Shown one piece after another: positions 1 to 6,197 of a stretch of DNA of 6,197 bases (the first letter of the stretch is position 1; every line of letters begins with the position of its first letter). Source of the DNA: Bacteroides sp. (GTDB lineage Bacteria; Bacteroidota; Bacteroidia; Bacteroidales; Bacteroidaceae); the NCBI GenBank assembly GCA_019412865.1, contig DXOJ01000759.1, forward strand, positions 1-6,197, read 5' to 3'. The notes below the pieces were generated by a model that worked only from the letters and a program-made list of their open reading frames with translations, did not search any database and was not told the origin of the DNA. A program made the translations under genes and the position numbers.

Positions 1-10
1 TTGAATAAGT

Positions 11-484
11 ATGGATCTTGGTAATTATGGAATCGGCGGAAACGAAGTGAAGATTGACGCTTCCGAAGGTATTGCGGAAATTCCACAAAATCGAACCTTA
101 TTGGTGGAACAGCTGACGAAGGATGAGGCGGTGGCTCCCGAAGTGGTTGCAGGTCTGACCAACATTGACGAAGTCTTTGCACATTTCCGGCCGGAAATAG
201 ATATCGAGTTCGCGGATGCGGACGGTGCTCCCGTAGAGGAAAATTTCCGTTTCCACAATGTCGGTGATTTTTCTGTCAAGAAAATGACGGAGCAGAGTTC
301 ATTCTTGTCCGGCCTGAATGCGGAAAAGCAGTTTGCGGACAGGATGGAGAAGTCGTTGCGTTCCAACAAGGTGCTGCAACGGGTGCTGGAAAATCCGGAG
401 ACACGTGGAGCGTTTGTCAATGCGATTTCTGCCATTTTGGACGATTTGAAGAACAATGAGAAGTCTAACTCCACTAATGAATGA
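11..484 (+). CDS. tssB: T6SS small contractile sheath subunit TssB (VipA family)
   Basis: This 157-residue protein is the small subunit of the T6SS contractile sheath, which assembles in the cytoplasm with TssC around the Hcp tube. The VipA-like signature lies mid-protein: a strand segment FRPEIDIEF (residues 59-67), then FRFHNVGDF (79-87) and a following SSFLSGL, which match the family's 'DF.P......L..L' region. Residues about 103-147 are helical and rich in charged residues and Leu, as expected for the C-terminal helices that pair with TssC. The start is fixed: an in-frame TGA lies at 2-4, and ATG at 11 is the first start after it. Only ten bases precede it, so its promoter and upstream neighbour are not visible. 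The stop overlaps the tssC start (ATGA at 481-484), implying translational coupling and a fixed sheath stoichiometry. The length is close to that of proteobacterial TssB, but the sequence is divergent, as in Bacteroidota (T6SSiii) systems. The adjacent TssC strengthens the call. Confidence 0.9.
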   Translation: MDLGNYGIGGNEVKIDASEGIAEIPQNRTLLVEQLTKDEAVAPEVVAGLTNIDEVFAHFRPEIDIEFADADGAPVEENFRFHNVGDFSVKKMTEQSSFLSGLNAEKQFADRMEKSLRSNKVLQRVLENPETRGAFVNAISAILDDLKNNEKSNSTNE

Positions 485-1857
485 TAGTTATGAGCGAACA
501 GAATACACAAAGAGAAGCAGCCGTACAGCAGCAACAGGCTGTGGCGCAGTCCAGAAATCTGAACGCTGAATTGCAGATTCTGGCTAAGTTTGGCGGTTTC
601 AATGTCTTGGAATCTTCCGTGGACGGCATACAGAACATGAATCCGGAGCGTAAGGCACGGCGGAACATATTCCTTTCCGACCCTGAACGGGCGGCTGAGC
701 GCAAGGAGCTGGAAAAACGGCTTGAGATGTGGGTCGATATGTTGAAAGGCAACAAATCCATCAGCGAGATGGTGGAGCTGTGCCAGAAGAAGTCTGCGGC
801 GGTGTCCGGTCTGCTATCCCAGAACCAGCTGAAAGCGGTGGAAGAGGTCAGGCAGTTGGAGAAGTCCTACCGCACGGTCATGCTCTTCTACAAGAATACG
901 GATTCCGACAAGATCAAGAATATCTCCATTGTGAACGCTTCGATGAGCCAGCTTACCGATTTGGACAACTCCTTCTTTATCGATGCCATTGCAAACGAGC
1001 TTCGTGCGAATTATGACCGTTTGGACTTGCGTACCAACTATTCCCTGCTGGTTATCCCGGGATATTTGGGTTCCAACAAGGTTGTTGAAAAATGGGCAAA
1101 GATTGCGCATGACAACAAGGTGATGATTTACACGGATTTCGCTGATCTGGAAAAACCGGATGATGTCATTGAAATGTTCTTTGATTCCAATCTTTCGGGA
1201 GGCGATGTGTACAAGTCCAACGTATGTATGACCTGCAACTATCTGGTAGGACGGGGACGCTATGCAGAACTGGGCGAAACCGAAGACTTGCTGATTCCTC
1301 CTTCTGCGGCATTGGCCGGCAGTGTGTACAAGACGGTAATGGCACAGGTTACCGCCGGTAAGAAGTATGGTTCCATGAGCGAAGTGGACGGGGTTGCCTT
1401 CAATCTGAAAAAAAGCGAGATTTCCGAAATCGAGAAGATTGGCCTGATTCCGATGGTGAAGGAATACGGCAAGGTGATGGCTTTCTCTGCCAAGACATTG
1501 TTCAATGGGGACAACTTGGGATTGCAGACCTATTCCGTAGTCCGTGTGTTCGATTGGGTAACGAAAGTGCTGATGGATTTCCTCAACCGCCGTGCCTTTG
1601 AGAACTGGAACAGCAAGGCGGAAAGGGATTTGCGTGGTCAGATCAGCAAGTTTTTGGATAGCATACAGGGTCCCGGACGCTTGATTGAGAAATTCAAGAT
1701 TCTTCGTTTCGAGCGCGATCCGAAGCAGAAAGACCGTATTTTCCTCGACATTCACCTGACTCCTTATTTCCCGGCAAAGAGTTTTGTCATCAAGTTGGAA
1801 GGTACAAAAGGGGATGACGAGAACGACTGGAACAGCGACTATGCACAGGATGCATAG
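481..1857 (+). CDS. tssC: T6SS large contractile sheath subunit TssC (VipB family)
   Basis: This 458-residue protein is the large sheath subunit and forms the contractile T6SS sheath with TssB. Residues 1-26 are polar and Gln-rich. The most family-like stretch is residues 334-376, with AFSAKTL, FNGDNLGLQTYSVVRVF and a helix ending in RRAFENW. This corresponds to the conserved VipB region preceding the C-terminal sheath domain. The end, FLDIHLTPYFPAKSFVIKLEG (split here as FLDIHLTPYF at 421-430 and PAKSFVIKLEG at 431-441), resembles the phage-tail-sheath strands that interlock neighbouring subunits. At 458 residues it is somewhat shorter than proteobacterial VipB (about 490), as is usual for Bacteroidota TssC. 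The ATG at 481 overlaps the tssB stop. A second in-frame ATG at 490 (MSEQNTQ...) is an equally plausible start and would shorten the protein by three residues. Neither has a Shine-Dalgarno site. The gene is intact and is followed by a hairpin before the effector gene. Confidence 0.92.
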   Translation: MIVMSEQNTQREAAVQQQQAVAQSRNLNAELQILAKFGGFNVLESSVDGIQNMNPERKARRNIFLSDPERAAERKELEKRLEMWVDMLKGNKSISEMVELCQKKSAAVSGLLSQNQLKAVEEVRQLEKSYRTVMLFYKNTDSDKIKNISIVNASMSQLTDLDNSFFIDAIANELRANYDRLDLRTNYSLLVIPGYLGSNKVVEKWAKIAHDNKVMIYTDFADLEKPDDVIEMFFDSNLSGGDVYKSNVCMTCNYLVGRGRYAELGETEDLLIPPSAALAGSVYKTVMAQVTAGKKYGSMSEVDGVAFNLKKSEISEIEKIGLIPMVKEYGKVMAFSAKTLFNGDNLGLQTYSVVRVFDWVTKVLMDFLNRRAFENWNSKAERDLRGQISKFLDSIQGPGRLIEKFKILRFERDPKQKDRIFLDIHLTPYFPAKSFVIKLEGTKGDDENDWNSDYAQDA

Positions 1858-1870
1858 GTAAGTCCTTGCA

Positions 1871-1916
1871 GGGACAGCCGGAGTGTGCCGGTTGGAACAC
1901 CCGGTTGTCTCTTTTT
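1871..1916 (+). terminator. Rho-independent terminator or attenuator between tssC and the rhs gene
   Basis: The left arm at 1871-1881 (GGGACAGCCGG) pairs with 1901-1911 (CCGGTTGTCTC) over 11 bp with two G-U pairs. A1882 is a single-base bulge, and GTGT at 1883-1886 pairs with ACAC at 1897-1900. This leaves a ten-base loop at 1887-1896. Five T residues (1912-1916) follow the stem directly, the classic intrinsic terminator layout. It begins 13 bases after the tssC stop and ends 22 bases before the rhs ATG. With the next gene so close and no obvious promoter between them, partial termination is the likely role. That would give abundant sheath mRNA and less effector mRNA. Full termination would require a separate rhs promoter, which I cannot see. 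Confidence 0.8.
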
Positions 1917-1923
1917 CACATTC

Positions 1924-1930
1924 TAAAAAA
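1924..1930 (+). promoter_or_regulatory. A-rich translation-initiation region of the rhs gene
   Basis: The sequence TAAAAAA lies 8 bases before the ATG at 1939, and no GGAGG-like sequence is present. Bacteroidota commonly initiate without a Shine-Dalgarno site, using A-rich unstructured leaders, so this supports the chosen start. The TAA at 1924-1926 is also an in-frame stop, so no earlier start is possible. No Bacteroidota -7 box (TAnnTTTG) was seen in the 81-base gap. Confidence 0.45.
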
Positions 1931-1938
1931 TTCTCACC

Positions 1939-4900
1939 ATGTCAGATGTGTTCAAGAATATAGCTGACGCCGCCGGTAGCAGCAGCGTCAGACGGGGTTT
2001 TGCCGACCTTTTTTCAGCCTCCAAGGCGGCTTTGGACGAGATTCAGGCGGGTCTGGGCGGAATCCTTCCTTCCATGCCGGGTATGCCTGTCGCCAAGTTC
2101 GGCGACCTGTCCATCGGGATAGACATGCATCCTACCGTTACCCCTCCCTCTCCCATCATGCCTGTGCCTCATGTAGGCAAGGTGTACGACCTCATGGCAG
2201 ACCTCATGGCCGGCATGGCGGCTGCCATGCCGTCTGCGGCTGATGGAGTGGCCGGAGTGGCGTGCAACATCCTCAAGAGCATGGCTCCGTCGGTCAAGGT
2301 TCATAACCAGTGGATTGCGCAGGCAGGTATCGGCATCGTGCATCTGCCGGCATTTGTATTGCATCCGGCTCCGTTGGTCAGCGGTATGTCCGAGTCGGAG
2401 ATGTGGATGGGCAGTTCCACTGTCCTGGCGGACGGTGCGCCCTGTTCCTCCCTCACACATCCGGCACTCTCATGCAACATTGTGGGAATACCGACGATTC
2501 CCCGCAAGGGGAAGCCCAGGAAGGTGAGCAAGGCCCTGCTTGCCCCCACTTCCATGCTCTCCACCATCACATCCGTAGGAAATCCCGTGATTGTGGGAGG
2601 ATCGCCTACCATTGATGTGTTTGCGCTGGCGATGAAACTGGGGCTGAAAGGATTGTCAAAGTTCGGAAAAAAAATATCCCATCTGCTGCATGGATTGATA
2701 GACAAGGCGGGATTGAATCCCCGGCTTGCCAGGATTCTCAAGAAAACAGCTTGCATCATATTCGGTGAGCCGGTGGACGCTGCTACGGGCAGGGTCTATC
2801 ACACCAATGTGGACTTCGAGCTTCCGGGTCCGATTCCCGTCGTATGGGAACGTACCTATTACAGTGATGCCGCCGTGGACGGTCCGTTGGGATACAATTG
2901 GCACCACAGCTACAATCTGGGAATACGGCAGCTGGAGGAAGGGGCGTTCGCATTCCGTCATGCTGACGGACGGGAGTCCTTCCTGCCTGCGCTGAAACTT
3001 GGAGAATCCCATTTTGACCGCAGGGAACAGCTGGCATGGACACTCGATGACCGGGGTTACATGCTTACGGACATCCGGGGGTTGCAATACCGTTTTGACG
3101 GTCCTGAAAACCGCTCCGGTTACCGCATGGTATCGGGCATTTCCACGAAGGACGGATTCCGGATCCGCTTCGAATACGCTTCGGGGGGAAGGCTGGCAGG
3201 AATCATATCCTCACGGGGAGAATTCCTGAAGGTGGAAACCGACGAGTCGGGACGGGTACTCTGCGTATCCGTACATCAGGACGGTGAGGAGGTGAAGCTG
3301 GTCCGTTACCGTTACGATGACCGGGGCGACATGGTGGAAACCATTGACGCGTTGGATGTCAGCAAGCATTTCGTCTATTCCGGCGGACACCTGCTGGTAC
3401 AGCTTACCAACCAAGGGGGCATGTCCTTCCATTGGGAATATGAAGGTAAGGGAGAGAATGCCCGCTGTGTGCATACATGGGGCGATGGAGGCGTGATGGA
3501 ATATTTCATCCGTTACGGCAAGGGATATACCCATATCCGTAACGGGGAAAATGCCGAAACCGAATATTATTACGGTGAGGACAAACTCATCTACAAGATA
3601 GTGGATGCCAACGGGGGAATTACCCGCCGCCAGTACAACAGCTTTCAAGAGCTGGAGGTCACGGTCAACCCCGAAGGCTACACCCATAAGACTTCCTACA
3701 ACGAATTCGGCCAGCCGGTCCGGATAACGGACGAGAACGGCGAGGACACCTTTCTGGACTACGACGGCAACCGCAACCTCGTCTCGCTCTACACTCCGGG
3801 CGGAAAGAGGCTTTCATGGGACTATGACGGACTGGACCGCGTCGTCAGCCGGACCACACCGGGCGGAGAGACAGTGAAATATGCCTACGAGGGAGGCGTG
3901 TTGCGTACCATAACGGACGGACAGGGCCGGGTTTACACGCTCACGTTCAACGACAGGTACGACCTGGAGCTGCTGCAGTTCCCCAACGGGCTGTTCCGCC
4001 GGTGGGAGTACGACGGCAGGGGAAGGCTTGTGCAGGCGGTGGATGTGAAAGGCAATGTTACCCGTTATGCCTACGACCGTGCGGACAACCTGGTACGGCT
4101 GGAAGAACCGGACGGCAACGTGCACCGGTTTGAGTACGATGCCATGGGGAACATGGTACATGCCAGCGACAACATCCGCGAGGTCAGGTTCACCTATGGG
4201 GCACTGGGAGTACTGAAAAGCCGCGAGCAGGAACGGCACCACATCACCTTCGGCTACAACAGCGAGTTGCAGCTCCGGCGCATCGGCAACGAGGCGGGCG
4301 ACAACTATTTCTTCGAGCTGGACGGGCTGGGACTGGTCGTTACGGAAACCGGCTTCGACGGTATGCGGCGTGAGTACGAGCGCGACGGTGCGGGCCGTGT
4401 CACCCGTGTGAACCGTCCCGGAGGAAAATGGACGGAATACCAGTATGATGGACTGGACAATATCCTGAAGGAGGAACAGTATGACGGGGAGGTCTCCCTC
4501 TACACGTACGACAAGGACGGCATGCTTGTCAAGGCGAAGAACAGCGAGAACCTGCTGGAGTTCACCCGTGACAGGAAGACGGGACTGGTTACCGAGGAAA
4601 GGCAGGGAGAATACACCGTCAGCCGTACCTATGACGGCGAAGGCAGCTGTACCCGCATCACCAGCAGTCTGGGAGCGGACATCCGTCATACCTATGACCG
4701 AGAGGGTAATTTGCAGACCATGCAGGCGGGCGAAGGCTGGCAGGCATCATGGGTGCGTGACAACACGGGATTGGAGGTGCAGCGCACCTTCTCCGGTGGC
4801 GTAACAGTCTGCACCGAGCGCGACTGTTTCGGGCGCGAGGTGCGCAAGTCGGTTCGGTCGGGAGGCATCGAGCGTGGAGCATACCGCTATGAGTGGGGGA

Positions 4901-6197
4901 TTGCCAACCGACTGCTTTCTAAGGAGAACGAGCTGACGGGAACGGTCATGCGCTACGACTATGACCGTTTCGACTTCCTCATCCGGCAGGAAATTACCCA
5001 GGGTTCGGAAACGGACGTGATTTACCGCGTACCGGACTTCGTGGGCAACCTCTTCGGGACTCCGGACAGGAAGGACCGCAAATACGGTGCCGGGGGAAGA
5101 CTGCTGGAGGACCCGGATTGTTTCTATCACTACGATGATGAAGGGAACCTCATTTTCCGTGAGTTCAAACGGTTGCAGGAAACGGGCGTAAGGTACGATC
5201 GCAAGCGCATGGAGAAGGAGCGCGGCGTCCGCTGTCTAGCTACAGGTACGGGATGGCTCTACGAGTGGAGTTCCAATGGTATGCTAAAGAAGGTTATACG
5301 TCCGGACGGAAGACCGGTGGAGTTCCGCTACGATGCGCTGGGACGCCGCACCGCCAAGCAATATCTCAGTAAGGTCACACGCTGGGTGTGGGACGGAAAC
5401 GTGCCTTTACATGAGTGGAGCTACAAAATTCCCGATATGCAGCCGGATAAGGAAGAAAACGTTCCGTCAAAAGAGCCGACAGAGAATATTACCACCTGGG
5501 TATTTGAAGCAGGCACATTTGTACCAATGGCGAAGATACAGCATGGCAAGCAATATTCCATCGTGTCTGACTATTTGGGAACACCCATCCAGATGTTCGA
5601 CGAACATGGAAATAAGACATGGGACTGTATACTGGATATTTATGGGGAAATTGCAACTTTTTTTGAAGGACATTCTTTGAATGAGTGTCCGTTCAGGTAT
5701 CAGGGGCAGTATGAGGATGAAGAAACAAATCTATACTACAACCGTTTCCGTTATTACTCTCCTAAAACAGGAAGCTATCTGTTGCAAGACCCAATTGGTT
5801 TAGTCGGAAACAATCCAACTCTTTATGGATATGTTTATGACACCAATAGTTGGTTAGACCCATTTGGACTTACAGCCGAAATATATAAATTGGTTGCAAC
5901 AAAGAGCGGTTATTATGATGTGTATGAATGGGGAAGCGATACCCCTGTTGGTAAAACGTGGTTAAATGAAGGCGATATTTGGAAAATAGGAGAAACCGCA
6001 GATTTCAGAAGAAGGAAAAACGGCTCAGAAATTCAAAACAGATATAGCAAAAAATGGTTAGATAATAACAAATTAGATTATCAACCATTACAGCGTTCTC
6101 CAAATAAATCTGCAAAACCTTCTTTCCAAAATTTTGAAACAAGCCGTATAAAGAAGTTTGAAAAACGATTTGGTAAAAAGCCAGCAGGTAATAAATG
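1939..6197 (+). CDS. PAAR-Rhs polymorphic T6SS effector with C-terminal GIY-YIG/URI-like toxin (3' end outside window)
   Basis: The frame is open from ATG 1939 to the window edge, giving at least 1419 complete codons with no stop. The last two bases are TG. The domains in order are: a short N-terminal leader; a PAAR-like spike tip (about 45-225); a DUF6531-type segment beginning FGEPVDAATGRVYHTNVDF and continuing FELPGPIPVVWERTYYSD (275-310); a YD-repeat shell (about 455-1150); the conserved Rhs C-terminal core (about 1187-1311) with RYQGQYEDEETNLYYNRFRY, DPIGL and DPFGL; and a nuclease-like tip from 1312. Family knowledge: PAAR-Rhs proteins sit on the VgrG spike, the Rhs shell encloses the toxin and cuts itself after the DPxGL motif, and the toxin acts in the recipient cell. 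The sheath genes just upstream support T6SS export. There is no signal peptide. GC content falls from about 55-60% in sampled shell lines to about 34% in the tip. The protein is complete up to the window edge, so truncation is only by the window; the stop and immunity gene are not seen. Confidence 0.93.
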   Translation, partial: MSDVFKNIADAAGSSSVRRGFADLFSASKAALDEIQAGLGGILPSMPGMPVAKFGDLSIGIDMHPTVTPPSPIMPVPHVGKVYDLMADLMAGMAAAMPSAADGVAGVACNILKSMAPSVKVHNQWIAQAGIGIVHLPAFVLHPAPLVSGMSESEMWMGSSTVLADGAPCSSLTHPALSCNIVGIPTIPRKGKPRKVSKALLAPTSMLSTITSVGNPVIVGGSPTIDVFALAMKLGLKGLSKFGKKISHLLHGLIDKAGLNPRLARILKKTACIIFGEPVDAATGRVYHTNVDFELPGPIPVVWERTYYSDAAVDGPLGYNWHHSYNLGIRQLEEGAFAFRHADGRESFLPALKLGESHFDRREQLAWTLDDRGYMLTDIRGLQYRFDGPENRSGYRMVSGISTKDGFRIRFEYASGGRLAGIISSRGEFLKVETDESGRVLCVSVHQDGEEVKLVRYRYDDRGDMVETIDALDVSKHFVYSGGHLLVQLTNQGGMSFHWEYEGKGENARCVHTWGDGGVMEYFIRYGKGYTHIRNGENAETEYYYGEDKLIYKIVDANGGITRRQYNSFQELEVTVNPEGYTHKTSYNEFGQPVRITDENGEDTFLDYDGNRNLVSLYTPGGKRLSWDYDGLDRVVSRTTPGGETVKYAYEGGVLRTITDGQGRVYTLTFNDRYDLELLQFPNGLFRRWEYDGRGRLVQAVDVKGNVTRYAYDRADNLVRLEEPDGNVHRFEYDAMGNMVHASDNIREVRFTYGALGVLKSREQERHHITFGYNSELQLRRIGNEAGDNYFFELDGLGLVVTETGFDGMRREYERDGAGRVTRVNRPGGKWTEYQYDGLDNILKEEQYDGEVSLYTYDKDGMLVKAKNSENLLEFTRDRKTGLVTEERQGEYTVSRTYDGEGSCTRITSSLGADIRHTYDREGNLQTMQAGEGWQASWVRDNTGLEVQRTFSGGVTVCTERDCFGREVRKSVRSGGIERGAYRYEWGIANRLLSKENELTGTVMRYDYDRFDFLIRQEITQGSETDVIYRVPDFVGNLFGTPDRKDRKYGAGGRLLEDPDCFYHYDDEGNLIFREFKRLQETGVRYDRKRMEKERGVRCLATGTGWLYEWSSNGMLKKVIRPDGRPVEFRYDALGRRTAKQYLSKVTRWVWDGNVPLHEWSYKIPDMQPDKEENVPSKEPTENITTWVFEAGTFVPMAKIQHGKQYSIVSDYLGTPIQMFDEHGNKTWDCILDIYGEIATFFEGHSLNECPFRYQGQYEDEETNLYYNRFRYYSPKTGSYLLQDPIGLVGNNPTLYGYVYDTNSWLDPFGLTAEIYKLVATKSGYYDVYEWGSDTPVGKTWLNEGDIWKIGETADFRRRKNGSEIQNRYSKKWLDNNKLDYQPLQRSPNKSAKPSFQNFETSRIKKFEKRFGKKPAGNK
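2071..2613 (+). other. PAAR-like spike-tip domain of the Rhs effector
   Basis: Residues about 45-225 have the features of a PAAR-like tip. MPVAKFGD (49-56) matches the family's 'pvAr.GD' element and is followed by DMHPTV and the Pro-rich PPSPIMPVPH (69-78). Later come MGSSTVLADGAPCSSLTHPA (157-176), which matches 'GSstVlvnG.p', and VGNPVIVGGSPTIDV (213-227). Known PAAR tips bind one zinc through three His and one Cys. H64, H78, H174 and C179 (or C169) are plausible counterparts here, but this is inference. An Ala/Met-rich hydrophobic helical stretch (about 82-117) is inserted between the two PAAR-like halves and may be a membrane-active or chaperone-bound segment. This domain would attach the effector to VgrG. 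Boundaries are approximate. Confidence 0.7.
3301..5388 (+). repeat. YD-repeat (Rhs shell) coding region
   Basis: This stretch encodes many degenerate copies of a unit of about 20 residues of the type YxYDxxGxLxxxxxPxG. Clear examples are VRYRYDDRGDMVETID at 455-470, YAYDRADNLVRLEEPDG at 710-726, FEYDAMGNMVHASD at 731-744, YQYDGLDNILKEEQYDG at 834-850 and FRYDALGRRTAKQY at 1130-1143. Known Rhs/YD proteins coil such repeats into a hollow beta-cocoon that encapsulates the toxin. The repeats are strongly diverged at DNA level and no long identical copies were noticed. The region is GC-rich in the lines counted (55-60%), in contrast to the 3' end of the gene. Confidence 0.85.
5788..5871 (+). other. 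Rhs core self-cleavage motif (DPIGL ... DPFGL)
   Basis: Residues 1284-1311 carry the hallmark that ends Rhs cores: DPIGL (1284-1288), then GNNPTLYGYVYD (1290-1301) and WLDPFGL (1305-1311). In characterised Rhs proteins, aspartates of this region act as an aspartyl-protease-like centre that cuts after the final Leu and releases the C-terminal toxin inside the shell. Here that predicts cutting between L1311 and T1312, with D1284 and D1307 as candidate catalytic residues. The usual NP before the second motif is replaced by N1303-S1304, which should not affect the aspartates. The motif marks the boundary used below for the toxin tip. Confidence 0.85.
5872..6197 (+). other. C-terminal toxin tip, predicted GIY-YIG/URI-fold nuclease (end not in window)
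   Basis: At least 108 residues follow the DPFGL motif. They show the landmarks of a GIY-YIG/URI-fold nuclease in the correct order. GYYDVY (1324-1329) stands for the GIY strand and DIWKIGET (1346-1353) for the YIG strand. RRR (1357-1359) covers the usual catalytic Arg position, followed by RYSKKWL (1368-1374). FEKRF (1407-1411) has E1408 as candidate metal-binding Glu, and PAGNK (1415-1419) has N1418 matching the conserved late Asn. Toxins of the URI class are known from polymorphic toxin systems and cut nucleic acids, so a DNase role in the recipient is the best guess. This is pattern reading, not a profile hit. GC is about 34%. The frame reaches ...GNK and then TG, so the domain may end within a few codons of the edge; a TGA stop there is possible but unproven. 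Confidence 0.6.

Noticed and set aside
814..1755. 313-codon open frame on the minus strand opposite tssC
   Set aside because: It lies entirely within the confidently identified tssC, and its translation shows no recognisable domain. It is a mirror of tssC codon bias.
2014..3229. Several 76-152 codon frames on both strands over the PAAR and DUF6531 region
   Set aside because: All conflict with the continuous Rhs frame from 1939, which carries recognisable motifs throughout. None of them shows a credible domain.
3814..4689. 291-codon open frame on the minus strand opposite the YD repeats
   Set aside because: The repeated YD codons in GC-rich DNA leave the opposite strand free of stops. The translation is low in complexity, with many Val, Gln and His residues, and matches nothing known.
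5333..5680. 115-codon plus-strand frame overlapping the end of the Rhs core
   Set aside because: The Rhs frame reads through this region with conserved core sequence (SDYLGTP, RYQGQYEDEE), so the overlapping frame is a shadow and not a separate toxin or immunity gene.
5401..5880. Possible frameshift or pseudogene at the composition change in rhs
   Set aside because: Codon-by-codon reading shows the same frame continuing without a stop, and conserved core motifs occur on both sides, so the gene is intact here.
1..6197. Search for CRISPR arrays, tRNA genes, insertion sequences and long direct or inverted repeats
   Set aside because: No regularly spaced identical repeats, tRNA-like cloverleaf, transposase frame or terminal inverted repeats were seen. 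The only repetition is the protein-level YD repeats and the short CCGGTTG pair in the terminator.

Overview
This window is part of a type VI secretion system (T6SS) locus, most likely from a gut Bacteroidales bacterium (Bacteroides, Phocaeicola, Parabacteroides or a relative). The assignment rests on three things: the sheath proteins are of the short, divergent Bacteroidota type, there are no clear Shine-Dalgarno sites, and the Rhs protein has Bacteroidales-style sequence at its C-terminus. The species, and the genetic architecture class (GA1, GA2 or GA3), cannot be fixed from this window.

Layout: all genes are on the + strand. Positions 11-484 encode the small sheath subunit TssB and 481-1857 the large sheath subunit TssC, joined by an ATGA overlap. 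Positions 1858-1938 are an 81-base gap holding a strong GC-rich hairpin with a T-tract. From 1939 to the end of the window runs a single uninterrupted frame of at least 1419 codons that encodes a PAAR-Rhs effector. It is cut off by the window edge.

The Rhs protein is modular. An N-terminal PAAR-like spike tip (about residues 45-225) is followed by a DUF6531-type entry segment (about 270-350), then a long YD-repeat shell (about 455-1150) and the conserved Rhs core end with its DPxGL self-cleavage motif (residues 1284-1311). After the motif comes a C-terminal tip of at least 108 residues. The tip reads as a GIY-YIG/URI-fold nuclease toxin: the GYY, WKIG, Arg, Glu and GNK landmarks occur in the family's order.

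How the parts fit: TssB and TssC polymerise into the contractile sheath. The PAAR end of the Rhs protein would cap the spike, the Rhs shell would enclose the toxin, and firing would deliver a nuclease to a neighbouring cell. The cognate immunity gene would be expected just past the right edge and is not visible.

Base composition changes along the effector. It is about 55-60% GC in sampled repeat-shell lines, about 45% from roughly 5400 to 5580, about 39% in the last part of the core, and about 34% in the tip. This suggests that the tip, together with the end of the core, was acquired by recombination.
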